Shown: piece after piece, positions 1 through 10,535 of the stretch
Position numbering within the stretch: position 1 is the first letter of the stretch
Layout of the letters: each line of letters opens with the position of its first letter
Source: Lytechinus variegatus
Taxonomy: Eukaryota > Echinodermata > Echinoidea > Temnopleuroida > Toxopneustidae
Direction: 5' to 3'
Assembly (NCBI RefSeq): GCF_018143015.1
Contig: NC_054746.1
Location: forward strand, 12,205,532-12,269,531
Length of the DNA stretch: 64,000 nucleotides
Made by a program: the position numbers and the translations under genes
Notes under the pieces: model-generated
The model's input: only the letters and a program-made list of their open reading frames with translations
Database searches by the model: none
What the model was told of the DNA's origin: nothing

Positions 1-144
1 TATCCACTGCTTCTATAACACTCCACATGGTGTACCGTAAACCACATCAGCAATTGTACATGCCACCATGCAAACCTTCAAACAACATCTGATTTATGTT
101 TCTCTCCCAAAGAGAATGTATTGAGGACAAAATAACTTCCTTGT
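1..144 (-). other. ISM1: Start of isthmin 3' UTR
   Basis: The 144 bases downstream of the isthmin stop codon on the minus strand. No polyadenylation signal is seen on the minus strand, so the transcript probably continues beyond the window. Confidence 0.6.
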
Positions 145-638
145 TCAGAAGTCCCGCGCTTCTTCAACCTGAGAAAGAAATGTTTGCAAATCTGGAATCT
201 CTTCGCATTCTCTGCCGTTATTAGGCTGCCTGATCCGATTGTACTTGGTCCAGTCTCCTTTGCATATGATCCAGGGCAAGATGTCGATCTTGTAATGCAG
301 CTCCCGGGAGATCTGTGCCGTGATGAGCTGAGGCGTACCAGCCCCTTGGCCTCTGGTGATCAACCTCTGATTGGCGTCGTAGCAGCACTGCTGTGAGGCT
401 AGCGACGTACTGCGGTAGGAACGTACCGATTGGATACAGCTACTGGCGGTCGGCTTGTAGATATCCAGTCGGGCTGCCTCAGGGTCTTGTTGAATCCAAT
501 GGAACTCCCGGCCTTGCTGAGGATCCACGATGGCGTTGTTGGTCGGGAAGTGGCAGGGACAACTCGGAAGGTCATCCAGACGGGACAGGTAGGACACCAG
601 CTTCTCACTGCGACACTGCATCCATTCTTCGCAGCTAT
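145..638 (-). CDS. ISM1: Isthmin coding exon 5 (AMOP domain and stop)
   Basis: Acceptor TTGCTTATTTCAG. It encodes 163 complete residues and a TGA at 147-145. Segments strongly shared with vertebrate isthmins include [46 protein letters not shown] and PNNGREC. This single exon carries the whole AMOP domain, an extracellular cysteine-rich adhesion-associated module, and is the strongest evidence for the gene call. Confidence 0.96.
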
Positions 639-3600
639 CTGAAATAAGCAAAGATAAAGAAAACCAACTATCACCAATTGCAGAAAGACTAGATCTTCAT
701 TAGCAGTAGCCTATGTCATGGCCTTATATGCTACAGTCACACCAAAGAAACCGACTCCGAAGGTTTGTTAATGGCAATGATGACATCCGGTCTGGAGACG
801 GTTTTGCCGGTGTGAATAGTAGTATTACGAAAATTCTATAGGCTACCTGCTCCAGAACATCCTTGGAGTCGGTCATTACGCAGTTTTGCAAAGCGACGCT
901 CGGACGATTCAATATCAATGTACTAATTGATTGTAAAATGCCAGTCATGACAAAGAATAAGCACGAAGTCTTTGTCGAAAATTGAGGAATTAAAAGAGCA
1001 GCCGGGAAGAGCAGTTTAGTCCTTGAGTCTGGAAAAACGACATAATTTTTATTTGCGATTTTTAGTCAGCTCTTTAGAGTCATTAGACGAAACTGCTATT
1101 CCGGTTCTCCAATGTCCGATGTAGACTCGAGTCCCACGTGTTCTGTGCCATTTGGCGGGCATAATATGCAAGACATTTACTTTGACTCCGTTCTTGAATC
1201 CTCCGTAGGTCGCTGAGTGAAAATCCCTATTCACTACCGATTACCATAACACGGGATTGTGGAGTTGTAGCTAATCAGGAAATCCAATACAAGATCATGG
1301 GGATATCGGTTCGGACATTGACCATGCATTCTGTCAGATATCAAGAGGGAAACAGAGCAAAGTCCATGTATGAGGTTAGTAGCCTCATACATAACAGCTT
1401 ATTTGACATGTGCACTCTTAAAAAGGATTGGTCATAATAACCCATGTGTTTGGTGAATATAGGACCTACGTGCCAGATCTACAAAAAAAGGTTCAAAATT
1501 GACTAATTTATTGGTTAAAGTCTACCAGGGGAGCGTTTCATGAAAGGACTTGTCAGACGTTTTGTCCGACAAGTCCTATTTTATCCGACAGTTACTATAG
1601 TAACAGTGCCTCTCAGCCAATCAGAATCAAGGAAAGATGTCAGATCTGACAACTTGTCAGACAAACAAAATGTTGATGAAACGGGCCCCTGGTGCCCGTT
1701 TCATAAAGCTGTTCGTAAGTTAAGAGCGATTTTACGACGACTGGTGATCCTTTCTTACGCGCTATACCATGGTCCATGAACATTTGGTGTAAACCATTCA
1801 CCACAAGAAAGGATCACCAGTCGTTCTTAAAGTCGCCCTTAACTTACGAACAGCTTTATGAAACACCCAGCAGAATTGCTGTTGATATTGACCACTTTTA
1901 TCGGTCAGACACATATTCACCAATAGATTGGATACTCTGACCAATCTTTTTTAAGATAGAGGTGCCGCCGTAGAGTGGTCTAACTCACACTTCACCGCCG
2001 GACCTTGCATGGGCGGAAATCCCAGGGGGGATGGGGGACGTGTTCCCCATACTCAAAATAATAGGGGGGGATACAATTTCGAATGTCCCCCTACTATTTG
2101 TTGTCTTTTTGATGGTAAGAAATACATCATTCAAAATTGAAATAAAACGTGTATTTTAGGACGAGATGACCTTACTTTTTGGATAACCTTTTTTTTGCTT
2201 GTCAAATTTATTTTCGTCGAACTTAAATTTGGGGTGATAACTTTTTTTGTTGTTTTTTGCTTGTTAAATTTTCCAGCCCTTATCCCCCTACCTTTGGGAC
2301 AGATTTCCGCCCCTGCGCCGGACTATAAAGAGGTGCCGACTATTTAGAGTCAAGGGTTCGATCCTCGGCAACAGCACTTAGACTTAGGCATATTCCCAAA
2401 CTTTCGGAATTAAGGTATAAAGTTAAGGGTCGCTCCTAAAGGCGTACGTGCCTGATTCGTGATAATCTGTAAAATGCCAAACTACACACACCCAACCCAC
2501 ACACGTACCTATTTGAAATTTGAGGTACAATAATTACCGTTCTAAAAATAAACCATTTTAGACAAGAGAACATTGCATAATCAAAGATCAAATAGAATGG
2601 GCTAAGGTGATAGGCCTGTATCAGTGCAGGCCTATACCGTCATTTTGAAAGGTCAATGAACACTTTCAGTTATACTTATACCTCATTGCGCAGTAGACTG
2701 AAATCAATACCAAGTACACGAGGTAGAACCAAAATTAATCCCGTTTAATATTAAAGCAGTCTCAGTCATTGAACTTCAAATCTCCCCTCGACATATTTTT
2801 CGCTACCCGCGGTCCTTAGCCCAATTTCCCTCGCAACAAAAACATCCGTTTGTATTTCTTTTGACCCAAATTCGACGGTTTATTTATGATTCCTTCGGGC
2901 GACCAGCAACCCCTTGATATATTTCGGCTGCTCTCGCTCAAATGAAGCAATGAACTCAGGGGAAATGTATTACAGCCGATTAAAACTCATTACCATGTTC
3001 AGACATGGCTCGACCGAGGACAGATTCGAAGAAAAATAAGCGAGGCGGATGTAAATTGAACTCGAACAATTCGTAAAACTTTAGATATCATTATTAAGGG
3101 ACTCAACTCGTAATCGGACCTTATGTGCAGTAGTAAGAAAAACTCATGCAAGGATGGACCCCGTTTTTCTAAAATGAGTATTTTCTTTTTGTTTTATTAA
3201 ATTTCACCCTTTGTAGAAATAAGTTTTATTTTACACGAATTGGAATATACAACGGCTCGAGCTTCTCGACATCGTGGCGCAATGTGGGTAATCCTTGCGT
3301 TCACAGTGACAAGCAGACAATATTACGTGTTCGAATGTATTTGCAAGACTTTAATTTGCAGATTTTTCAAGATTTTTTTGGTTATTTGTGGAAAGAAAAG
3401 GGTACAAACGGGTTGAAAGAAGAACAAATATGCCGGTGGAAATGCAAGATAAGAAGAATTATACTTATATCCGCAAATGGAAATTATTTTTGTAAGCTTA
3501 CCGAAGTCAGAACTGTCGATGGTGTCGGCGATCTCGTCAACGACATCGATGGTGAAACCCTGGTTGATGACGAATCCCTGATTGGACCTTGTTGCACTGG

Positions 3601-6600
3601 GAAGTTCGCTAGCGTCGAAATCGTTCTCTGATTCTGACGTCAGGGAGGACCCTGCAAAGTGAACAAAAATCAAAATGTGATTTAAACACTGGATGGCTCA
3701 GAATGGGATACCAGGAATATTACACGAGTTAGAGCCAATACTGCACAAATTGCAGACGAGCGTAAGATTTATTGATTGATTGATACAAAATTTACATGTA
3801 TTTCATTTTAATAATAAAAAATCATCTAGATAAATATAAACCCCCTAATAATAGTATAAAAATCTAACTTTTTGTACGTGTGTATGGGGGGGGGGGGGGG
3901 GCGGCTTCCCAATCACACCACTACGAATTGAATACCCATCAACCTACCAGAGCATATGTGTTTATTGCACTCCTGTCTTTCTGTAGTACGGCACTGCAAC
4001 CCACAAGGTCGAGTTCGTTCTCGTTTTCCTCCGCCGCATGGTGAGGAGCACGATGACCACGAGCTCCACCCACCGAACCCAGCTGCTGAAGACTCATCTG
4101 TAACCATGGTAACGGGAAATACCAAAGAAATTATAATGGAGTGATTTTAGATGATGAATTGACCTTATCAAGAATCAAGGGTGAAGGAATGATGTAGGTA
4201 CAGGTGGTACATGAAGGTCATAAAACAAAGGTGTTGGTGTATTCGTCAGTGGGCTGTAGTTGTCGTACCCCAACTCATTTCATTAAAGTGCTCGTGAAAA
4301 GTATGCAGAGGAGTAGGGAAAATAAATGGACAACTGTGCCTTTATCTTTTTTAATGGGTCACCCTCGTTGTTTTAAAAAGAGGCCCCTGAGATTTTGTTG
4401 GGTTCAAAGCAAAGTAAAAAAATATTTCCAGTAATCCTAAGATACAGAATGTGTTTGCACGCGACGAGTATGTAGCCTTGATGGTAGAGCCCCCGAAATT
4501 GCATGTCATCATTGAAATTCAAGATTAGATATGTAACTCTCTGATTTCCTATTCCTTAATTTGTGAGATAAGTGCTCGAGTAGCACCTTTTAAGAAATAA
4601 ATACAAAGAAGGGACACTTTTTAAAGAAACAAATACAAAGAGATGGCGCTGTATATTTTAGAAGTCAAGATTTACATTTTTAAAGAAAGAATCGGCGACT
4701 GAGAAAAAAAAATCGACAGCTACCACCTTTAGATTTTAGATTATAAAATGGATAGGATACCTTAGTATGTGTTGGTCCGGGGTGTTGGTCAAAGATGAAT
4801 ATAAAATGTGTATTAAATATGTGACGTAAATCAGATAGCTGGACCATTTTAATTCAATCATGAAGATAATGCAAGCGATGTTAGAGGTCGAAGAACCAGT
4901 TAGATATCTCTATATAATATAACCTTCCGTTTGGTCTCATCGCACATGGTCTAACCCTAGTTCTTGTACTAACAATTAAGAATAATTGCTATTTAACCCA
5001 TGTCCCATTTTGTCTTATTTCCCCATTACTCCATTTTTATCAAATATAAATTTGGACCAACCCCGCGTCGTTCATATCATTAGATGATGTGAAGTAAATT
5101 GAACAATTTTTTATCTGACAAAATGTAAAATACCCTCTGAAGGTACTAAAAATATCGCCAAAGTATGCATGTCCTTATCAGGTCACAGTGAAAGATATCG
5201 TTACCACTGATGCGCCCAAGGCTTCAAGTAAACTATTGCTATGTCAAGAATTCCACCTCAAATGACCGCGACACCAACTGACACACTTTGAAGTTCATTA
5301 TACTAAAAGATACATAGAATTTCGTGAATATTACACATATTTTCACTGGGCACCCACACGGCCTCTTCTACCACATTTAAAAATCGGCTATATTCTAGTG
5401 GTTTAGAAAGTTCTAGTTCGCACCTTTATAGGTGCAACCTTGCACCTTTAAGACAAGAAAGATCAAATACACCTGAAGGTGCTCCCAGTGTGACGTTGCT
5501 TATAAGTGCAAAGTTGAACCATATTTTTGGTATTCTGTTTTTTTTCAATCAAATATCAATTTGTCTTCAGGGCATGATATTTTCTACCCCGTTCTTATCT
5601 TGATAGAAGAGTGTAATCTTGAATCAAATGTCCTGTTTTCTTTTGTCAAATCATTTTGTAAAATTGAATTACATGTATATCAAAATAGTTGTATAATGAA
5701 ACTTGGAAATTATCCGACAGAAAAGGACTTATAAAGCAACGAAACTGATGTGTAATTAAAAAATACAATCACGTGCTCTTTTTAGGAGTATGTAGGTGGG
5801 AGTGGCATTTCTACTCGGAGTTAACTAGCATTAGCAAATAAAGAAATTTTCGGATGAAAAGGAAACTTGTTTCTGGTCTAAACTACGAGAATTTTCTTCT
5901 GCTAAAAAGGCAAATCCGCTCGGAAACAAAATCAAACAATTTTCGACATAACATTTGCTCAACTTATACTCAAAATTAGACGCATGTGCTCTACTTTGAA
6001 ATTTCAGACAGGAAACGTTGGGTGACGAAGGAATGTAAAAATGACGCCTCAATTCAATGCCAAAACCACAGAGAACAGTAAGGCTGTTTACACACTAAAC
6101 AAAAAATTGATTATAATGAAAATAAGTAGTACAGCAAACGGGAGAAGCTTGTCTTGTCGGAAGTTGCTGTTTGGCAGAGGAAACCAGAAAAAAACTCTAA
6201 AATTTTACTTTGACAGAAGGGGAAAAAGGTCATTCTAACAACTGTGTCCTGTGTGTTCTTGTTCATGATGTAGCGAATGTGCAAAACTTTCATTAAAAGA
6301 TTTTATTGATTACTATTTCAATCGGTGGTTAGAAACACGTCCTTGATATGTCACAGATGTATCATATATCATTAATTTCAAAGTATCCAATTTACCAAGT
6401 TTGCTACCGCTATGATTTTGGATTCAGTACAATTCCTTTTGTAAAATCAGTCGCATGAAAAAAATCAGACATTTTGGGAAATATTTCTTTAACCGAATCC
6501 ATATCATACGCATGAAAATTGTTAAAACATGAGTATACCGTTGAAAGAGTTGTCTATCCTTATGACAATTCGTTTTGATAAAATCAGAAAAAGTGAGAAA

Positions 6601-9360
6601 AAATTAAGGTGAACGCTTGATAAAATTCCGTCAAAGAATACGAGAATTATGAATTTGCAACGTCGCATGTGATACGCTGTTCAACGTGAATAACATAAAC
6701 CCCCGTGTTTTATTTGAATTTGACTTTATTTTACGTATTTCACATGGAAACATAATGCAAAAACAATGAAACATCAGAAGATTCAACATGGCCGGTATAT
6801 AAATCAGACATGGCATCATTCATCTAAATCAAATAATACTGCGATTTGAATTCAAAGGCAATTTAAAATAAGGTGAAATATGAGGGAACCTGCTTAAAAA
6901 AACATCGCTTGTCCAGTCTGCAGGATAAAACAAAAATTATGCTGGAGAGGACAATAAAAGAAGTCGATTTTTATAAAGAAATGTCGCTCCGAAACCTGAA
7001 AAAGATGACTGAAAATAACTTTATCATTGAAACAAGTATTGATTTATGAGTTGGTACGCGTTTAAGTAATTTTCTAAGAATTTTGGCGTAAAGAATTCAA
7101 AATACAAAAAAAAATCATAACCCATTTATTCTTTAACGAATTTCTGCTAAACCATCTTTTATTCCCAACGTTTTTCCACTTTACTTTAAGATTGTCAATT
7201 AAACAAAATATCTGTTTTCTCTCAAGGTTTCAATCTGAAACAAAAATCATACCATTTTCGCCGTCCAGATATCCGGTGTGTCTGATAAGGTGAAAGAGCG
7301 TCATATCAAAGGAACTTGAGGTATTGCTATTGGTATTTTCCGATGGACGTGACGGCTTCTGATTTCCACGGTTATTGTTCCGATTTTGGTGATTTTTTCG
7401 CCCCTTGCCCTTCCTTCTCCCTGAGTCCCTCCCTCGATGCTCAGACTGGGGCGAAGGAGGAGGTGGCCGTGGTCTCGATGGGCGATCGTCACCCGGCAAC
7501 CGGTTATCGATCTCAGCCGCCGCTTCGTCATCGTCGTCATCAGTCACCACCTCAATGGTGATATCGAGGTCCGGATTAGGCGTGATAAGATTAACAAATC
7601 CCAAGTCTGGATTTGAGAGGGTCGCAAGCTCAGCTAATCTTTGGAGAGATCTCAACTCTTCTGTCCTCATGGTATTTGCGTCTTTCTTGCTCCGCATCTC
7701 CATAACTAAATCTATGTCTTCCTCCTCCTCCTCCTCCTCCTCGTCATCATCCATAGGATAATCATCGTAATCATATGTATAATATTCATCCATATCAATA
7801 GAAAGATCTGATTGTGACGTCACGTCTGTTCTTATCCCGTCATCCCATCCCACGAACCCTTCCGCGTACGATTGCGTCACAATGGCTTCGCGGTTCGTCT
7901 CTTTGTCATTCACAGGTTTAGATAAAACTAAATTTTTCACGGTGCTCGTCCTTTCGATTTGACTATTTAATTTTCTACTGGTTTTCCCTGAAGTTCTGTC
8001 GTTTTGGTTCGACAAAAAGTTATCACTGACTGTCGTGGCCATTCTCGTACGTTCTGTGCTACCTAACCTGGGCTTTTGGGGTTGGGCATCGCGGTTTTTG
8101 TCTCGAACGTTTAAATGCGAGTCTGTGGTGCTCTCTGGAACAGCTCTCCTCTGAAGATGAATCTTGAAAACGAAAAGAAAAGATTTTATTTGAAATTTTA
8201 CCCACGAAATTAAAATCATATTTCACAAAAAATAGAATAACAAAATGGAAATCATAATTTAAGGAAATGATAATTTCATAGCTCTCTTCCTTTTGATACT
8301 AACTCTATGTACAAAATATATTTATAATCGCCGACACGTATGCGTTAATGGAGACAAATTATACCTGACGTAATTAAGCGTTTCTTACAAAATCTTTAAC
8401 ATAACGTTCTCATATAGGCCCTATCGTTCCTGATAGAATTAATTTTTATTCTTGGCCGAGTTGTTTGAGCGCCTAAAGCATCGACAAGACTCAGATTGAA
8501 CAAGTAACAACAAAGACGAAACGGAATCTTCCGTGTTCGACTCCCGAATAAAGAACATAACATCTCATTTTTTAATGTAAGGCCCTTTTGAAGACCATAA
8601 ATACAGAATAATAAAATCCACAAGACATGCAAGAGGTTCTTATTGTTATCACTCTCCTGAAAAAGGCAAGAACCGTTGATACTTGCAGAGACGTCGAGTT
8701 TAGATCGTCTTTTCATGACCAAACAATTATTTCCCACAAAAAATGTATCGCGAAGCCTCCAAAGTGATGGTTGTTATTACCATAATCTTTTTCTGATTTC
8801 TTCTTCTTCAAGGCCCTATCTCACAAAAGGATACGTCGCCAGAGTCTACAATCGCGGAGACGTCTTCTACATATAAGTTTATTCGGTCTGAACAAAGGAG
8901 ACGTCTCTGCGGCATCTCCACTTCTCAAGACAAGGTGACAAGGACTTTACCCGACAGTCGCGGTGATGTTCAGTCTCTGTGACGCCTCGGGAACTTTTCT
9001 TAGTTGCATCGACGTCTCAGAGATGTTTCCGGGACGTCGCAGCGACTACGTGGAGAATTTACAGCAACATCCCCGCGACGTCTGGCAAAGGGATTGTCAC
9101 CTTGTATAAAGCATTCGGAGACTCTCTGAGATGTCGCAGAGATGTCTCCGCAACTGTAGTCTCTGAGATAATGCAGACTATTTTTATGGCCTTAAATTTT
9201 TGAAAGGCCCTTTTCGCCTTCTTTTTTGAATATTCACTATCATGGTTCATCTTACCTGCAAAGGAGCGACTAGTCCCGGGATCACTATGGCCCAGCAGGT
9301 CATTACAAAGATGGCTAGAGGGAGTAGGTACGGCCATGAGGACGTAATGTTCATCGCCAT
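145..9360 (-). CDS. ISM1: Isthmin, secreted TSR + AMOP protein (5 spliced exons)
   Basis: Joined exons 9360-9256, 8150-7253, 4097-3948, 3651-3502 and 638-145 give 1797 nt, 598 residues plus TGA, with phases 0,1,1,1 agreeing at all four introns. Order: signal peptide (about 1-30); low-complexity region with an Asp/Glu run at 169-183 and a basic Arg/Lys/Asn stretch at 280-300; thrombospondin type 1 repeat at 344-383 with the WxxWxxC motif (W345, W348, C351) and CGGG; AMOP domain at 436-585 with cysteines 437, 443, 461, 463, 502, 519-520, 560 and 579. TSR followed by AMOP in a secreted protein is diagnostic of isthmins. Vertebrate ISM1 is a secreted signalling and anti-angiogenic protein reported to bind integrin alphaVbeta5 and cell-surface GRP78; the role here is unknown. 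It is longer than human ISM1 (about 460 residues) because of the expanded low-complexity region. Vertebrate ISM1 and ISM2 are paralogues, so the symbol denotes a co-orthologue. The 3' UTR continues past the window edge. Confidence 0.93.
734..817. mobile_element. Very short MITE, AGTCACAC...GTGTGA family, copy 1
   Basis: 84 bp; left CAGTCACACCAAAGAAACCG, right CGGTTTTGCCGGTGTGAATA, inverted. It lies about 100 bp inside isthmin intron 4, upstream of the exon 5 acceptor. Other copies: 10137-10243, 10437-10535, 18872-18974. Confidence 0.6.
1525..1692. mobile_element. MITE, GTTTCATGAAAGG / TTGTCAGAC family, copy 1
   Basis: Terminal inverted repeat CCAGGGGAGCGTTTCAT against ATGAAACGGGCCCCTGG. Internal TTGTCAGAC and its complement recur on both arms. 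Related copies are at 28113-28262, about 44920-45078 and the split copy at about 51255-51965. Confidence 0.75.
1691..1868. mobile_element. MITE, GTTTCATAAAGCTGTTCGTAAG family, copy 1
   Basis: Arms of about 70 bp form a near-perfect inverted repeat (GTTTCATAAAGCTGTTCGTA, then GACTGGTGATCCTTTCTT and its complement). It abuts the preceding MITE. A second copy is at 63541-63713. Confidence 0.78.
1960..2480 (+). mobile_element. tRNA-derived SINE, interrupted at 2004-2315
   Basis: Head reads GCCGTAGAGTGGTCTAAC (A-box-like, resembling Leu/Ser tRNA) and, after the interruption, GGGTTCGATCCTCGG (B-box-like). If the insert and one target copy are removed, a tRNA-like head of about 95 bp is restored. 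It lies in isthmin intron 4. The 3' boundary is approximate. Confidence 0.65.
2004..2315. mobile_element. hAT-like non-autonomous element nested in a SINE
   Basis: 312 bp flanked by an exact 8-bp direct repeat CGCCGGAC (1996-2003 and 2316-2323). Ends are inverted: GGGCGGAAATCCC on the left and the complement CAGGGGCGGAAATCTGTCCC on the right. An 8-bp target duplication with CAGGG-type ends fits the hAT superfamily. There is no coding capacity. Confidence 0.7.
3502..3651 (-). CDS. ISM1: Isthmin coding exon 4 (linker)
   Basis: 150 nt, phase 1-1, acceptor TTCACTTTGCAG and donor CTTCG followed by GTAAGC. It encodes residues 385-434, an acidic linker ([11 protein letters not shown], then [16 protein letters not shown]) between the TSR and AMOP domains. 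It joins in phase to both neighbours and corresponds in position to the linker of vertebrate isthmins. Functional residues are not obvious. Confidence 0.85.
3780..3902. repeat. AT-rich stretch ending in a 15-base poly-G run
   Basis: Low-complexity DNA in isthmin intron 3 ends in an unbroken G run at about 3887-3901, 47 bases past the exon 3 donor on the transcribed strand (poly-C in the RNA). Other G runs: 11880-11890, 15477-15492, 58721-58732. Confidence 0.8.
3948..4097 (-). CDS. ISM1: Isthmin coding exon 3 (thrombospondin type 1 repeat)
   Basis: 150 nt, phase 1 to phase 1, acceptor GGTTACAG and donor CTG followed by GTAGGT. It encodes residues 335-384 holding [20 protein letters not shown] and CNKHIC, the six-cysteine TSR pattern. 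The tryptophans in WxxW spacing are the usual C-mannosylation acceptor pattern. The symmetrical 1-1 phase makes the exon a shuffling-competent module. Confidence 0.93.
4098..7252 (-). other. ISM1: Isthmin intron 2
   Basis: 3.2 kb, AT-rich. I see no additional coding exon: the phases of exons 2 and 3 already agree, and open frames here are short and unlike known proteins. No well-formed inverted-repeat element was recognised. Confidence 0.7.
7253..8150 (-). CDS. ISM1: Isthmin coding exon 2 (low-complexity region)
   Basis: 898 nt, residues 36-334 plus one base. The acceptor is TTCATCTTCAG; a second acceptor 12 nt upstream (TTTTCAAG, exon start 8162) has the better pyrimidine tract and is also phase 0, so a four-residue (IHLQ) variant is possible. 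The donor is AATG followed by GTATGA. It encodes a Tyr/Asp stretch, an Asp/Glu run, a run of five Asp, a Pro-rich segment and an Arg/Lys/Asn basic segment, then a short LFHLIR-type hydrophobic stretch. Isthmins are known for a poorly conserved central region of this kind. Confidence 0.88.
8811..9215. repeat. GACGTCTC-rich inverted repeat element
   Basis: GGCCCTATCTCAC... to ...GAAAGGCCCTTTT, with many GAGACGTC/GACGTCTC palindromic words and long complementary stretches (CGGAGACGTC against GATGTCTCCG). It occupies isthmin intron 1 only about 40 bp from exon 1. A short related segment is at about 23050-23073. Confidence 0.6.
9256..9360 (-). CDS. ISM1: Isthmin coding exon 1 (signal peptide)
   Basis: Encodes 35 residues starting MAMN, with a hydrophobic core ([19 protein letters not shown]) typical of a signal peptide or signal anchor. 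It ends at CTGCAG followed by the donor GTAAGA, phase 0. The start has A at -3 and G at +4, and an in-frame TGA lies 24 bases upstream. A second in-frame ATG is two codons downstream. The assignment rests on phase, position upstream of exon 2 and hydrophobicity, because signal peptides are not conserved in sequence. Confidence 0.8.
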
Positions 9361-10136
9361 AATCACTTGCCCGACGTTGCATCACAGTTTGATGTAATCA
9401 CCACCATTCTCCATACAATGCGTGTCGTACAATCGCCCACGGCCACTGGGGAAGTTATTCCGATAACTTATTCAAAAAATATGATTAACTTTCAAAGTTA
9501 TATGCTATGCTGGATTATAAATCCTTGTGGCAGCGAATGAGGAATCCTTTGTCGTAATATTTTATTTCTATATAGCAAACAGTGACAAGTTGAAAATGTG
9601 GTTTATTTTCCTTTCCTCTGTAATCCCGACGAAGATCCTTGTTGTGCGCAAAGAAGGAAAATATTCGTCAAAATCACTAGGATGTTCCTACACGGCGAAC
9701 CGTCTGCTTTCCTTTACATGGAGACACCGCGCCAATTGCCAGCAAAAAGGGATGACCAAAGTGAACTCTTAAGAAGAACTGAACTCTTCAGAAGAACCTG
9801 AAAGAGAAAAGAACAAAATATTACTTCGAAAAATGATCATTGTTGTATGAAAAGCATAATATTTTTTTTAAACATGCAATTGCCTTGGTGAAAAAGCATG
9901 TTTCATTGGAGTTTGATTCTGTAAACAAAAATGCAACATTGAATAAAATATCACCATGGACATAAATGCAATTATCTATCAGAAGTTCGAATCTTATATA
10001 CCGGGATAATGACAGCCTGGGTACTTAGCAGTACCCGAGAAAAGGTGAATCAGTTTAATTGCCTAGTCACTCACTGAACCGACCCTTATTACCAAACTGG
10101 AAGATAATTATTTGGAATGGAATTGCTCTTCATGCT

Positions 10137-10243
10137 ACAGTCAAACAGGCAAATATCGAATCCAGGCCGACCAAAGCATTTACGTTATTTCAAATGGCAT
10201 ACCATTGGTCGGTTTGGAGTCGGTTTCGCCAATGACACTGTGA
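10137..10243. mobile_element. Very short MITE, AGTCACAC family, copy 2
   Basis: ACAGTCAAACAGGCAAA... and ...GGAGTCGGTTTCGCCAATGAC form the two arms, with GACCAAAGCATTTACG against its complement inside. Confidence 0.55.
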
Positions 10244-10436
10244 CACCATGGCGACCTCCTCGTTGGCCGTGTCGTACTCCACGGCGGACCCTTTTGATGT
10301 CGGTTCAAGTGCTCATTTTCCCCGACACGCCCCATACTCGTTATGCGGTGTTAAATAGCGCAGATTACACGCATGCTTTTGCGACGCTTGACCTAAATTA
10401 TGGTGTTGAGTTCTCGGAGGCGATTTGGTGACGGAC

Positions 10437-10535
10437 GGTCACATCAACAAAACCAACTTCAAACCGATCAAAGCTAGTACATTATTTCGAATGACGTATA
10501 TTTGGTCGGGTTGTAGTCGATTTCGTTGTTGTGAC
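10437..10535. mobile_element. Very short MITE, AGTCACAC family, copy 3
   Basis: GGTCACATCAACAAAACCAA... and ...GTCGATTTCGTTGTTGTGAC are inverted. It is 200 bp from copy 2 and in the same orientation of internal sequence. Confidence 0.55.

Noticed and set aside
3284..3631. 115-codon plus-strand frame
   Set aside because: It lies antisense to isthmin exon 4 and the adjoining intron; the minus strand is clearly the coding one.
7405..7761. Serine-rich plus-strand frame
   Set aside because: It is antisense to isthmin exon 2; its serine run mirrors the acidic repeat on the coding strand.
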